A DNA stretch of 64,000 nt, taken from NCBI RefSeq assembly GCF_015158295.1, contig NZ_JACDXV010000001.1, positions 744,001-808,000 on the forward strand, written 5' to 3'. Below, one piece after another: positions 16,916-24,685 of the stretch. Made by a program: the position numbers and the translations under genes. Position 1 is the stretch's first letter, and the number at the start of each line of letters is the position of its first letter. Source of the stretch: Devosia faecipullorum (GTDB taxonomy: Bacteria; Pseudomonadota; Alphaproteobacteria; Rhizobiales; Devosiaceae). Under the pieces are notes generated by a model. The model was not told where the DNA came from. It did no database searches and worked only from the letters and a program-made list of their open reading frames with translations.

Positions 16916-18094
16916 TCATGCGAACGCCATCTCAGGCTGATTCGGCAATATGCGGCGGTCAGAATCTTGGGCAGCGGCAGCGCTTTCCAGCAAAGCCATC
17001 CCGATCGCACGGCCCAACAGCGGCGGCACGGCATTGCCGACCTGCACGTATTGCTCGGTTCGGCTGCCCTTGAACTCGAAGAAATCAGGGAACGACTGCA
17101 GGCGAGCGGCCTCGCGCACCGTGATGGCGCGGTCCTGCTCGGGGTGGATGTAGGCTCCCCAGTGCACGTCGCACTTGGTCAGGATGGTGCACGACAGATC
17201 GGTCTTGCGCGGGCGACCGTAGCGCTTGGTGTGGTCGCTGCGCTTCGCCCGTTTCATGCCCTCAGGCAGCAGGTCGAACGGGATGTCGCGCCAAGAGCCG
17301 CCGGCGGGAATGTGCTTCATCCGCTGCAGGTTGACCTGCGACAGGCGAGACGCGGTGTGGTTGGACAGGCGCTCGACGTCGGCGCGCAGCTCCGCCTGGT
17401 ACGCGTTGACTGGCAAGGTGGCGTAAAAATCCGCGCCCGCCGTGTCGCCATTGACCAACACCGGCAGGTCCGAGATCGCGTCCCAGATCGTCACGTACGG
17501 AAGCAAGCCGGGGCCGTGCGTCGGGCGTGGAAATTCGATGGGCGCGCCAATACGGTTGGCGATGAACACGATGCGCCGGCGCTCCTGCGGGACGCCGTAT
17601 TCCTCGGCCTTCAGGATCTTCCACTTCACGCGGTACCCGAGGGCGCCCATGCCCTCTTCGATCTCGCGGATGATGCCGCCATCGGCGATGGACGTCAGGC
17701 CGCTCACGTTCTCCATGACGAGCCACTTGGGCATCAGGCCCTTAACGATCCGCAGGTATTCGCGGAACAGGCCGGCCCTCGGGTCGTGAACGCCGCGGCC
17801 ATGGTTGTAGACGGAATAGCCTTGGCATGGCGGGCCGCCAACGAGCACGTCGAGTTCGCCCTTCTTCAGGCCGGTGGCGCGCAGCAGCTTTGCGACGGTC
17901 AGGTCCTGAATCGGTCCGAGGAAGAACTCGGCCTCCGGATGGGTGGCGACGAACGTCTTGCCGGCGGCATCGTCGATGTCGGAGCCTGCGAGCACGCGGA
18001 ACCCTGCCTGACGAAGGCCCTCGCTCAATCCACCCGCACCGCAGAAGAGGTCAACGACCGTTCCAGCGTCTCTCATTTCATCACCCGCATGCAT
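16916..18094 (-). CDS. DNA (cytosine-5) methyltransferase of the NotI-like restriction system, 392 aa
   Basis: All main C5-methylase motifs are visible in order: motif I VVDLFCGAGGLSEG (residues 13-26), motif IV GGPPCQGYS with the catalytic Cys90, motif VI MENVSGL, motif VIII QERRRIVFIA and motif X QVGNAVPPLLGRAIG near the end. The region between VIII and X holds the target-recognition domain. It is followed directly by the restriction gene, so it protects host and prophage DNA from it. The start at 18094 has GGGAG five bases before it; the frame is open to 18169 but without a better site, and an internal ATG at 18076 is the other candidate. Confidence 0.9.
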   Translation of the reverse strand: MHAGDEMRDAGTVVDLFCGAGGLSEGLRQAGFRVLAGSDIDDAAGKTFVATHPEAEFFLGPIQDLTVAKLLRATGLKKGELDVLVGGPPCQGYSVYNHGRGVHDPRAGLFREYLRIVKGLMPKWLVMENVSGLTSIADGGIIREIEEGMGALGYRVKWKILKAEEYGVPQERRRIVFIANRIGAPIEFPRPTHGPGLLPYVTIWDAISDLPVLVNGDTAGADFYATLPVNAYQAELRADVERLSNHTASRLSQVNLQRMKHIPAGGSWRDIPFDLLPEGMKRAKRSDHTKRYGRPRKTDLSCTILTKCDVHWGAYIHPEQDRAITVREAARLQSFPDFFEFKGSRTEQYVQVGNAVPPLLGRAIGMALLESAAAAQDSDRRILPNQPEMAFA

Positions 18095-18397
18095 ACGCGC
18101 TCCCCAGTACAAACAGGGAACGGTTAAGGAACCGTCTCTTATCGGGTCCGGTTGCCTCTGGCCAATCACGGTTCAGAGGGGCCGCCATTGATTCTCGCGC
18201 ATTATCGTAACACGCCGATGGCTCCCGCCTACCCGCCAATTTGCTGGTCGCTCCTGCCCGCGGCAAGCCGTCACCACCGGGTTTCCACCGCGCAATAGCA
18301 CTCGTCGAGCGACATGACCTGTCAGCACCCTGCCCGCGACCTGCCAGCAGATCATCATGATCTGCAAATCGCCAGCACCCCGAATTAGCTATCATTT
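18095..18397. other. 303-bp gap between the methylase and metallophosphoesterase genes
   Basis: This stretch lies upstream of the methylase and downstream of a metallophosphoesterase, both leftward, so it should hold the promoter of the restriction-modification pair. Weak minus-strand frames cross it (for example 18173-18367 from a TTG) but lack a good start site or known motif, so no gene is called. No clear controller-protein box was found. Confidence 0.4.
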
Positions 18398-19171
18398 TCA
18401 ACGCGCTACCTCCCCCACTTCGACGACCAAATCCTCGACGAACCCGCTATCCTCACCATGATCTGGCCCCTGATAGCCCCGGGGGTTCGCCAGAATCCTT
18501 GTGTTTCCAATGCGATAGTCGTGATGCTGGTGGACATGCCCATGCACCCACAGCTCGGGCTGATGTCGCATGATCATCTGCTCGAGATCCGAGGCAAAGG
18601 CGGCGTCGGCGAGATCGACCGCGCCGGCGATTGAACGGCGGCTGGGCGCATGGTGCGTCACCACTACCGTGGGGCCGGCGAACGGCTGAGCGAGCACGGC
18701 CTCGATGGCAGCGCGGTGGTTGGCGTGGGCTGCGCTGGTGTCCGCTGGCCAGATCGGGCTGCCGTCCGAGCGCACGACGCGCTGATATTCCGGCATGTGG
18801 CGGGCGGCCCAGCTCTCGCTGCCGTAGCGATCGTCTGCCAGCCCGAAGTCGGTCCAAAGAGTGCCGCCGACGAAACGGACGTCGTTGAGGACGACAGACT
18901 GCCCGCTCGAAATCACGTGGATGCCGCGATCGAACAAGTCCTCGTTGTTGCGATCCCATGCGTCCAGCGCGACGCCCATGACATCATGATTGCCAGGTAC
19001 GAAAATGATCGGCGACGGCGACCATCGTTCCAGCATCAGCAGCGTCTGCTCGGTGTCGGCTGCGGATTTGTCGACGTCGCCTGCGACGATCATGACGTCG
19101 TGCCCGGGGGTGCGATCGGGCACCCAATATGTGCTGTCCATGTGGAGGTCGGAGACGATCCAGATCATCAT
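18398..19171 (-). CDS. calcineurin-like metallophosphoesterase, 257 aa
   Basis: The metal-binding motifs are in the usual order: IVSDLHMD (D-x-H) at the N-terminus, VAGDVD (G-D-V), VPGNHDVM (G-N-H-D), VVTHHAPS and finally ELWVHGHVHQHHD (G-H-x-H). This is a two-metal phosphoesterase; the substrate could be a nucleic acid, a nucleotide or a protein. It is the last gene of a leftward overlapped phage operon that begins with an AAA+ ATPase. The ATG at 19171 has GGAGG about ten bases upstream and overlaps the stop of the preceding gene. Confidence 0.85.
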   Translation of the reverse strand: MMIWIVSDLHMDSTYWVPDRTPGHDVMIVAGDVDKSAADTEQTLLMLERWSPSPIIFVPGNHDVMGVALDAWDRNNEDLFDRGIHVISSGQSVVLNDVRFVGGTLWTDFGLADDRYGSESWAARHMPEYQRVVRSDGSPIWPADTSAAHANHRAAIEAVLAQPFAGPTVVVTHHAPSRRSIAGAVDLADAAFASDLEQMIMRHQPELWVHGHVHQHHDYRIGNTRILANPRGYQGPDHGEDSGFVEDLVVEVGEVAR

Positions 19172-19464
19172 CGTGACCACGCCTCCATTTCTGCAAGCGA
19201 TTTCCGAACAGCAGCGATCGCAGCCGCCAGCGCTTCGTCCGCTGCCGCATCGCCATGCCTCTCCTCGACGAGATGAAGCAGCGCCCGCGCTCGCCGATGT
19301 GCCGGCCTCAGGATTTCGGTGATGCCGGGATCGAGTTCCATTTCGCGGATGCGCGGGACGAGATCGGAGCCGTACAAGCCGGCGAGGCGCTCAAGGCGTT
19401 CGGCCGGGCCGTAGAAATCGATGAGGATGGCTTGCTGATATTGAGTCTCGAGATCATCGCTCAT
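19168..19464 (-). CDS. small phage protein, 98 aa, unknown
   Basis: A mostly helical, acidic protein with AHRRARALLHLVEERHG in its second half. It overlaps both neighbours by four bases, which supports translation as part of the leftward operon. No family is recognised. Confidence 0.6.
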   Translation of the reverse strand: MSDDLETQYQQAILIDFYGPAERLERLAGLYGSDLVPRIREMELDPGITEILRPAHRRARALLHLVEERHGDAAADEALAAAIAAVRKSLAEMEAWSR

Positions 19465-19670
19465 TCGCCATCTCCCCGCGGCCGTGTGATGCTTGTGTCC
19501 TCCCAGCGCGCGTCTTTCTTGTAGACGCGGCGCAGGTACTCATCGCCGCCGTCCACGGCGATGCTGCCGCAGCTGCAGTATTTGAAATCGTGGCGATGCA
19601 CGCTCACGATCTCGTCGCCGCAGTCGAGGCAGCGAGCGCTATTTCTCTCAATGATGTCGCCGTAGTTCAT
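19461..19670 (-). CDS. small zinc-ribbon-like phage protein (DUF7695 type), 69 aa
   Basis: The sequence has a CLDCGDE knuckle, then HRHDFKYCSCG and VDGGDEYLRR. The pattern CxxCG...SxHRHDFxxCxCGxxxVDGGxxYxRR is a recurring phage and prophage family of unknown function that probably binds zinc. It overlaps the genes on both sides by four bases. Confidence 0.75.
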   Translation of the reverse strand: MNYGDIIERNSARCLDCGDEIVSVHRHDFKYCSCGSIAVDGGDEYLRRVYKKDARWEDTSITRPRGDGE

Positions 19671-19912
19671 TCCTGTTCTCCCAATACGTCTTCAGCGCCG
19701 GCGACGCCGACCTGCGCTAGCGCTTCGAGCAGCATGGGCAGCCATGCTTTTCCGGCACCTGCAGTCAGCAGGGCGCGGACAGTGATCGGCGTCGGATGCT
19801 CGAGCGCCGCCGATGCCAGGACGGCGACGGTAGGGTCGCGCTGCGCGATCATGCCAACGGCGACGCGGTATGCGCCGACAGCGAGGCGACGGTCGGATTC
19901 ACGGATGACCAT
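19667..19912 (-). CDS. small phage protein, 81 aa, unknown
   Basis: An Ala/Leu-rich helical protein with no recognised motif. It sits between the ATPase gene (one base apart) and the zinc-ribbon gene (four-base overlap), which is the main reason to accept it as real. Confidence 0.55.
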   Translation of the reverse strand: MVIRESDRRLAVGAYRVAVGMIAQRDPTVAVLASAALEHPTPITVRALLTAGAGKAWLPMLLEALAQVGVAGAEDVLGEQE

Positions 19913-19913
19913 G

Positions 19914-21473
19914 TCAGCACCTCGCCATGTGCTGCTCGCGGGTGGCGAGCATGGCGGTGACGATGCGTGTGAGCTTCCGGATTGATCCGCCGGGCCAAGC
20001 TGCCCTGATCAGCTCCATCTCGTCGCCGTCGAAAGACGGATACCATCGCCGGTCGATACCTCGCTCCCGAGCGATGCGATCAACAATCTGGTGCGTCAGC
20101 GTCCCAACGTGCTCCCATGTAGGTTCCGGCATCACCAGAATCCTCATGCGGTCGCGCAGCGGCGCCGGGATGCCGTCGATCGTGTTCGCCGTGCCGAAAT
20201 GGCTGACGAACGACAGATCGACTTCGGCTTCGAGCGCGAGGTCGCGGAATCGCTTGGCTTGGTCGGCCTCGAGCAGCGGCAGCATGGCATCCAGGGGACT
20301 GCCATTCTGGCTGCCGATGCTGGCCTTTTCGACTTCGTCCCAGACGACGGCGACCGACGCGGACTTCGACCGCTTGATCACCTGCAAGGGCACGCATTCC
20401 CGTGCCGTGCTCCATTGAGCGCTGGTGCCAACGAGCGAGCTATCGGCCATGCCGGCGAGATTGTAGAGGTCGTTCGGCAGCCCGATCTGATCGCAGATCG
20501 CCCTTGCCAGCGAGCTCTTGCCCGACCCGGGGGGCCCGACGAGCAGCGTCGGTCGAAACTTGACCTCCTCGCGCGGCGCGAGGTCGCCAAGCACCACGTC
20601 GATGACGTCGGTGGCATGCGGCCAGCGCTCGACCAAAGCTCTCCGATGAGCGGCCACGTCGCCTCGAAGCACCACTGGCAGCGCCTGACCGTCCATGCCC
20701 GCCCATGACTTCTGGATGTCCTTCTTATGCCCTGTGCCGCCCTCGGGGAACGAGGGGACGACGACGATCTCTCGGACCCGCGGCGACCAGAATTCCGCAC
20801 GGTCCTCCATAACGGCGCGGATGAAATCCTCGTCGTCCGGATCGGCACCGCGGACAGCTGCGAGCAGTTCAGTGAGAACCATGGGATCTCGAGCAGGAGT
20901 CTCGGCGGCCTTCTTCTCTTCGGCCTCGACGGCCGTCTGGGCCACCTCGAGCTCGATGAACAGCCGCGACCGCGTGGTCATCAGCGACGAACCGGTATTG
21001 GCATAAGCGAGCATGCTCTTGCGATTGACGCGCAGCAGCCCACCGACGACCGCATCGCACCAGGCGGCGTCATAGTCGTGCCGATAGCGGCCCGTGTCGA
21101 TGATGTGCGCCGCCAGGGCATCGGCAGTGCCGTCGACGCGCATGCACGCTTGATAAACACGCATGCGCCATTGGTCATCATCGTGCTGGTCTGCGAGCAG
21201 CAGCCGGACGCGCTCGATGGCATCGGCGCTGCAGGTGTCGCGCAGGGACTTGATGGCGCGTCTCAGCACCGCCGACAGCTTGGGCGATTGCATGGCATCG
21301 TCGCACCATGCCTGGATATCTCGCTCGATGCTGTCGCCGAAGAAGGGGGCGCCTTCGAACAGCTCTTCGAGGCCCGGTAGCAGGCCGGCTCGGATGAGAT
21401 TGTGGCGAGCACGACGCTCGCGGAATGCTTCCACAGCCGCCGGATTGGCGGTCGTCTTGTCCTTTGATGTCAT
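19914..21473 (-). CDS. AAA+ ATPase, Lon-like ATPase module without protease domain, 519 aa
   Basis: A helical N-terminal domain of about 300 residues precedes an AAA+ core: Walker A GPPGSGKS (313-320), Walker B VAVVWDE (375-380) with the Asp-Glu pair, a sensor-1-like SHFGTAN, and PAPLRDRMRIL with arginines in the expected finger position. The spacing and the DEVEKA sequence after Walker B resemble the ATPase part of Lon-type proteases, but the Ser-Lys protease domain is missing, so it is more likely a remodelling or DNA-associated ATPase. It is the first gene of a leftward operon with three small proteins and a phosphoesterase, and the last gene before the chromosomal tRNA. Confidence 0.75.
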   Translation of the reverse strand: MTSKDKTTANPAAVEAFRERRARHNLIRAGLLPGLEELFEGAPFFGDSIERDIQAWCDDAMQSPKLSAVLRRAIKSLRDTCSADAIERVRLLLADQHDDDQWRMRVYQACMRVDGTADALAAHIIDTGRYRHDYDAAWCDAVVGGLLRVNRKSMLAYANTGSSLMTTRSRLFIELEVAQTAVEAEEKKAAETPARDPMVLTELLAAVRGADPDDEDFIRAVMEDRAEFWSPRVREIVVVPSFPEGGTGHKKDIQKSWAGMDGQALPVVLRGDVAAHRRALVERWPHATDVIDVVLGDLAPREEVKFRPTLLVGPPGSGKSSLARAICDQIGLPNDLYNLAGMADSSLVGTSAQWSTARECVPLQVIKRSKSASVAVVWDEVEKASIGSQNGSPLDAMLPLLEADQAKRFRDLALEAEVDLSFVSHFGTANTIDGIPAPLRDRMRILVMPEPTWEHVGTLTHQIVDRIARERGIDRRWYPSFDGDEMELIRAAWPGGSIRKLTRIVTAMLATREQHMARC

Positions 21474-21693
21474 GAATTTCTTGGGGTGGAGCCGGTTCCC
21501 AGCTCACGCCCTGTAGCCGTCCATCGGACGATGGTGTCGGCTCAGGGTGCACGGCCGGCGCACGAATGCCCGGCAATCCGAGGACATAGCTAGCCTGGAA
21601 TGCGGTCGCTGTCCGGGGGATTTTTCGATGGCATTTTACGTATCAGCCAAGCGAGAGCCGTCCCAATCCCGTCCCATCGCCATAAACAACAAA
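21474..21693. other. probable prophage-chromosome boundary region
   Basis: No gene is supported here. The stretch should contain the promoter for the leftward ATPase operon; a short palindrome CCATCG-GA-CGATGG lies at 21521-21534. Somewhere between here and the tRNA-Lys terminator phage DNA gives way to chromosome. An attachment repeat cannot be identified because the other end of the prophage is outside the window. Confidence 0.4.
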
Positions 21694-21711
21694 GGCGACC
21701 CGAAGGTCGCT
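21694..21711 (-). terminator. Rho-independent terminator after tRNA-Lys
   Basis: On the minus strand GCGACC-TTCG-GGTCGC forms a stem with a stable tetraloop (one extra G-T pair extends it), followed by CTTTGTTGTTT. It lies about 35 bases after the 3' end of the tRNA. Confidence 0.75.
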
Positions 21712-21743
21712 TGTCGTAAACCCTTGTCAAACAAGGAAGGCTT

Positions 21744-21819
<76 letters not shown>

Positions 21820-21923
21820 GAGGGCGGTTCGTGAACCGCCGTCACCAAAGTGCGGCTTCTCTAGCAAAGCGATTCCGACCTGTCCAGCACCCGATTTCAC
21901 TTTGTTGCCAGAAATTGCGATGC

Positions 21924-21944
21924 GCCCGGCCGATTGGGCCGGGC
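21924..21944 (-). terminator. GC-rich hairpin after the 65-aa gene
   Basis: Arms GCCCGGCC and GGCCGGGC pair perfectly around a 5-base loop, ten bases beyond the stop of the leftward small gene. A T-tract is lacking, so it may stabilise the transcript rather than terminate it. Confidence 0.4.
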
Positions 21945-21953
21945 AGCATTGGC

Positions 21954-22151
21954 TTATGGGCGCAAATGCCTGAAATCGTTGATTTCAACCACATTGTCGG
22001 CCGTAGCGATTGGTTCGGGGCGAATTTCGTCCAGCAATCCGATCGTACGTTCGATGATATGGCGCAATTGCCGGGAACGCTGGTCCGCCCCCTGCAGGAT
22101 GGTGGCGGCGCGCTGGAGATGATCACGCGCAAGCACATAGGTTGGAGGCAC
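21954..22151 (-). CDS. small conserved-looking protein, 65 aa, unknown
   Basis: The GTG at 22151 is preceded by a strong AAGGAG seven bases upstream, much better than for random frames in this stretch. The product is mostly helical (residues 5-45, with RDHLQRAATILQGADQRSRQ) with a short acidic tail, and has no membrane segment. No family is recognised. It lies alone between tRNA-Lys and the aminotransferase gene. Confidence 0.55.
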   Translation of the reverse strand: MPPTYVLARDHLQRAATILQGADQRSRQLRHIIERTIGLLDEIRPEPIATADNVVEINDFRHLRP

Positions 22152-22507
22152 AGGAACTCTCCTTCAGACTAACCGATTTTTGACAGACGCCGGGAGCTTT
22201 GGCGCCGGCACAAACTGAACCCGACCGGTTCGCGTATCCTTGCCGGAATACATCGCATTTTATCCAAACCGCCGTTTTTTACCCCCTCTCCCGGAAAGTC
22301 TCGGAGCGGCGGGCGTTTGACGGCCGCGAAGATTTTTCTGCCCTGTGCAGAAATCCGGGGATGAAAACCCGACCCGTCCCACGCTCGGGCCAGCAGGGCG
22401 AAAATCTGCCATTCCGCCGCTTTTTCGCCCGCTGGCATCCGCGCCTGGGCCGAATAAGATACCTCTCGGATTCGACCGCCCGTTGATTTGCCAGCAAGGT
22501 TAGTGCC
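22152..22507. other. 356-bp intergenic region
   Basis: This lies between two divergent genes and should hold both promoters. A hairpin with arms TTTCTGC and GCAGAAA is at 22335-22353. The minus-strand frames that cross it have no ribosome binding site or recognisable product. Nothing else is supported. Confidence 0.4.
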
Positions 22508-23611
22508 GTGCCCGTTCCGCCCTTTACCGCCATCGTCGACGACCTGCCCGAAACCGTGCCCTTTGTCGGGCCGGAGGCGCTGGAGCGCCGGTCCGGCGTG
22601 CCGATTCGCGCCCGGCTCGGCGCCAACGAATCGGGTTTCGGCCCCAGTCCCAGGGTGATCGCCGCCCTTGCCGAGGCTGCGCCGGATCTATGGTGCTATC
22701 CCGATCCGGAGAATCACGATCTGCGCACCGCGCTGGCCCAGCATCTGGGCATTGCCCCGGACGAGGTGGTGATCGGGGAAGGCATCGATGGCCTGATGAG
22801 CCTGGTCGTGCGCCTCTTCATCGCCCCGGGCGATGTGGTGGTCACCTCGCTCGGTGGCTATCCCACCTTCAATTATCACGTCGCCGGCTTCGGCGGCGAT
22901 CTGCAATTGGTGCCCTATATCGGGCGGCACGAAGACCTCGAAGCGCTCGCCGCGCGGGCGCGCAAAACCCAGGCCCGCATGGTCTATCTGGCCAATCCCG
23001 ACAATCCGATGGGCTCGCACTGGCCCGCCGAATCGGTCGCGGCCTTTGCCGCCAGCCTGCCCGAAACCTGCCTGCTACTGCTCGACGAAGCCTATGGTGA
23101 AACCGCTCCCACCGGCACGCTTCCGCCTATCGACACGTCCCTGCCCAATGTGCTGCGCCTGCGCACCTTTTCCAAGGCCTACGGACTGGCCGGCCTGCGC
23201 TGCGGCTACGCTTTCGGCAATGTTCGCCTGGTCCGCGCCTTTGAACGGGTTCGCAATCATTTCGGCGTCAATCGGCAGGCGCAGATCGCCGCTCTGGCCG
23301 CACTCGCCGACCAGACCTATCTGCACCAGGCCATCGCCGCCATTGCGCGCGCCCGCGATTGCATTGCCGATATTGCCCGCGACAACGGCTTGCAGGCGCT
23401 GCCTTCGGCCACCAATTTCGTCACTGTCGATTGCGGCCGCGATGGCGATTATGCCAATCGGGTGCTCGGCGAACTTGCCCAGCGCGGCGTCTTCATCCGC
23501 AAGCCGATGACGCCCGGCCTCGACCACCATATCCGCATCAGCGTCGGACCCGATACCGAACTGGACATTCTGGCCGCGGCCCTGCCCGAAGCGCTTCAGG
23601 GTGCTGGATAG
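22508..23611 (+). CDS. PLP-dependent aminotransferase of the HisC (fold type I) family, 367 aa
   Basis: The protein has the class I/II aminotransferase layout: LGANESGFGPSP near the N-terminus, YPDPENHDLR, a glycine-rich cofactor region, NPDNPMG (163-169), DEAYGE with Asp193 and Tyr196, and the Schiff-base lysine in RTFSKAYGLAGLRCGYAFG (Lys223). The N-terminus, the length and the GLAGLRxGY signature are those of histidinol-phosphate aminotransferase, but paralogues of HisC in this group also act on other amino acids (aromatic, tropinone-like). No other his genes are nearby, so the substrate stays open. The start is GTG; the 3' end overlaps the convergent gene by 16 bases. Confidence 0.85.
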   Translation: MPVPPFTAIVDDLPETVPFVGPEALERRSGVPIRARLGANESGFGPSPRVIAALAEAAPDLWCYPDPENHDLRTALAQHLGIAPDEVVIGEGIDGLMSLVVRLFIAPGDVVVTSLGGYPTFNYHVAGFGGDLQLVPYIGRHEDLEALAARARKTQARMVYLANPDNPMGSHWPAESVAAFAASLPETCLLLLDEAYGETAPTGTLPPIDTSLPNVLRLRTFSKAYGLAGLRCGYAFGNVRLVRAFERVRNHFGVNRQAQIAALAALADQTYLHQAIAAIARARDCIADIARDNGLQALPSATNFVTVDCGRDGDYANRVLGELAQRGVFIRKPMTPGLDHHIRISVGPDTELDILAAALPEALQGAG

Positions 23612-24540
23612 ATCGCCACCTCGGCCCGCAACGGGCGATGGTTCGAGCCCAGATTGTCTCCGGCCTCCAGCGTCAGCAGCCGCGCATTGCCGCGCGTGAA
23701 CACATTATCGATGGGTACGCCGAACGGTCCCAGTCGCACCGGCCATGTAGCCGGCATGGATGGCCCCGGAATCAATTGCTGCCGCTTGGCCAGCAGCGCC
23801 ACCGGCTCGGTCCATGGCGCGGCATTGAAATCTCCGCCGAGCACCAGCGGCCCTTCGATCCTGCCTAAAATAGTATTGATCTCGCGCAGTTCCACCCATG
23901 AAGCCTGATCGAAATAGGGCTTGGACAGGTGCAGGCCGGCAATGGTGATGTCGTGTCCGTCGATGGTGATGCGCCCCGACACCAATCGCTCCAGCCGGAA
24001 CGGGGGCACCTTGTCGATCCGCCCCTCCGAGATCGGGAAGCGCGAATGCAGCGAAATATCGCAGCTCGCGCTTTGTGAGCAGCCGATGCGGTAGGGCAAG
24101 ACGCTGGCAAGCCGGTCGAGATAGTGCTCGATGCCGGGCGTTTCCATCACCAGCATGACATCCGGCGGATCGGCGATGATAGCCTCGACCAGCTCTTCCG
24201 CGCGGGCATTGCCGGTCAGGACATTGAAGCTGAGAAAGCGGAACGTCGCCATCGCCTCTTCCGTGGCCGGCGCCCGCCTTTCGTAATAGCTCCAGACCGA
24301 GGCCGCGCCATGCCCGGCGCCCACCAGCACCGCCAGCAGCACAAGCAGGCCGCGCCAGCGCGCGCCGCTTAGCATCGCCAGAACGGCCAGCACCAGTCCC
24401 GCCACCACGAGGTGAAAGCGCAGGCTTTGCAACAGCAATTCGCCCGGCAGGCCGGGCGTTGCCGAAACCACGGCGAGAACTACAATCAGGATTGCCGAAA
24501 TGGCCAGTATTCCGCCGCGAAACTCCGCCTTGCTCAGCAT
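23596..24540 (-). CDS. membrane-anchored endonuclease/exonuclease/phosphatase-family protein, 314 aa
   Basis: Three hydrophobic segments occupy residues 1-90 (for example ILAISAILIVVLAVVSA). After them comes an EEP-fold catalytic domain: RFLSFNVLTGN, MLVMETPG with the metal-binding Glu, LHLSKPY, GGDFNAAPWTEP (Asp/Asn pair) and GSNHRPLRAEV with the catalytic His. The domain probably faces the periplasm. Family members hydrolyse phosphodiesters in DNA, lipids or signalling molecules, and the substrate cannot be told. The frame is open further upstream to 24642, but that part crosses REP-like palindromes and the ATG at 24540 starts the natural membrane segment. Confidence 0.8.
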   Translation of the reverse strand: MLSKAEFRGGILAISAILIVVLAVVSATPGLPGELLLQSLRFHLVVAGLVLAVLAMLSGARWRGLLVLLAVLVGAGHGAASVWSYYERRAPATEEAMATFRFLSFNVLTGNARAEELVEAIIADPPDVMLVMETPGIEHYLDRLASVLPYRIGCSQSASCDISLHSRFPISEGRIDKVPPFRLERLVSGRITIDGHDITIAGLHLSKPYFDQASWVELREINTILGRIEGPLVLGGDFNAAPWTEPVALLAKRQQLIPGPSMPATWPVRLGPFGVPIDNVFTRGNARLLTLEAGDNLGSNHRPLRAEVAIYPAP

Positions 24541-24613
24541 CGGGCCCCCAGAATTCGGTGCGCAATGGCTAGAGCAGCTTCCAAACCGCCGCGCAAGCGT
24601 TTCTGCGATGCAC

Positions 24614-24673
24614 GGAAGCCCGCTTGCCGGGCTTCCTTCCATCCGTCGTCATTGCCCGGCTCGTCCGGGCAAT
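24614..24673. repeat. two REP-like palindromes between leuA and the EEP gene
   Basis: The first hairpin (24614-24636) has arms GGAAGCCCG and CGGGCTTCC with loop CTTGC; the second (24651-24673) has arms ATTGCCCGG and CCGGGCAAT with loop CTCGT. Both have 9-bp perfect arms and a 5-nt loop. Related palindromes lie at 40671-40693 and 54038-54059. They follow the leuA stop and may also end its transcript. Confidence 0.7.
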
Positions 24674-24685
24674 CCCGCTTGCGCT

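Noticed and set aside
16100..18127. 675-residue + strand open frame opposite the restriction and methylase genes
   Set aside because: It is antisense to two genes with clear family motifs; long frames on the opposite strand are expected at this GC content, and its product has no recognisable domain.
18173..18367. 64-residue minus-strand frame between methylase and phosphoesterase
   Set aside because: It starts at a TTG without a ribosome binding site and has no recognisable motif; left as uncertain gap.
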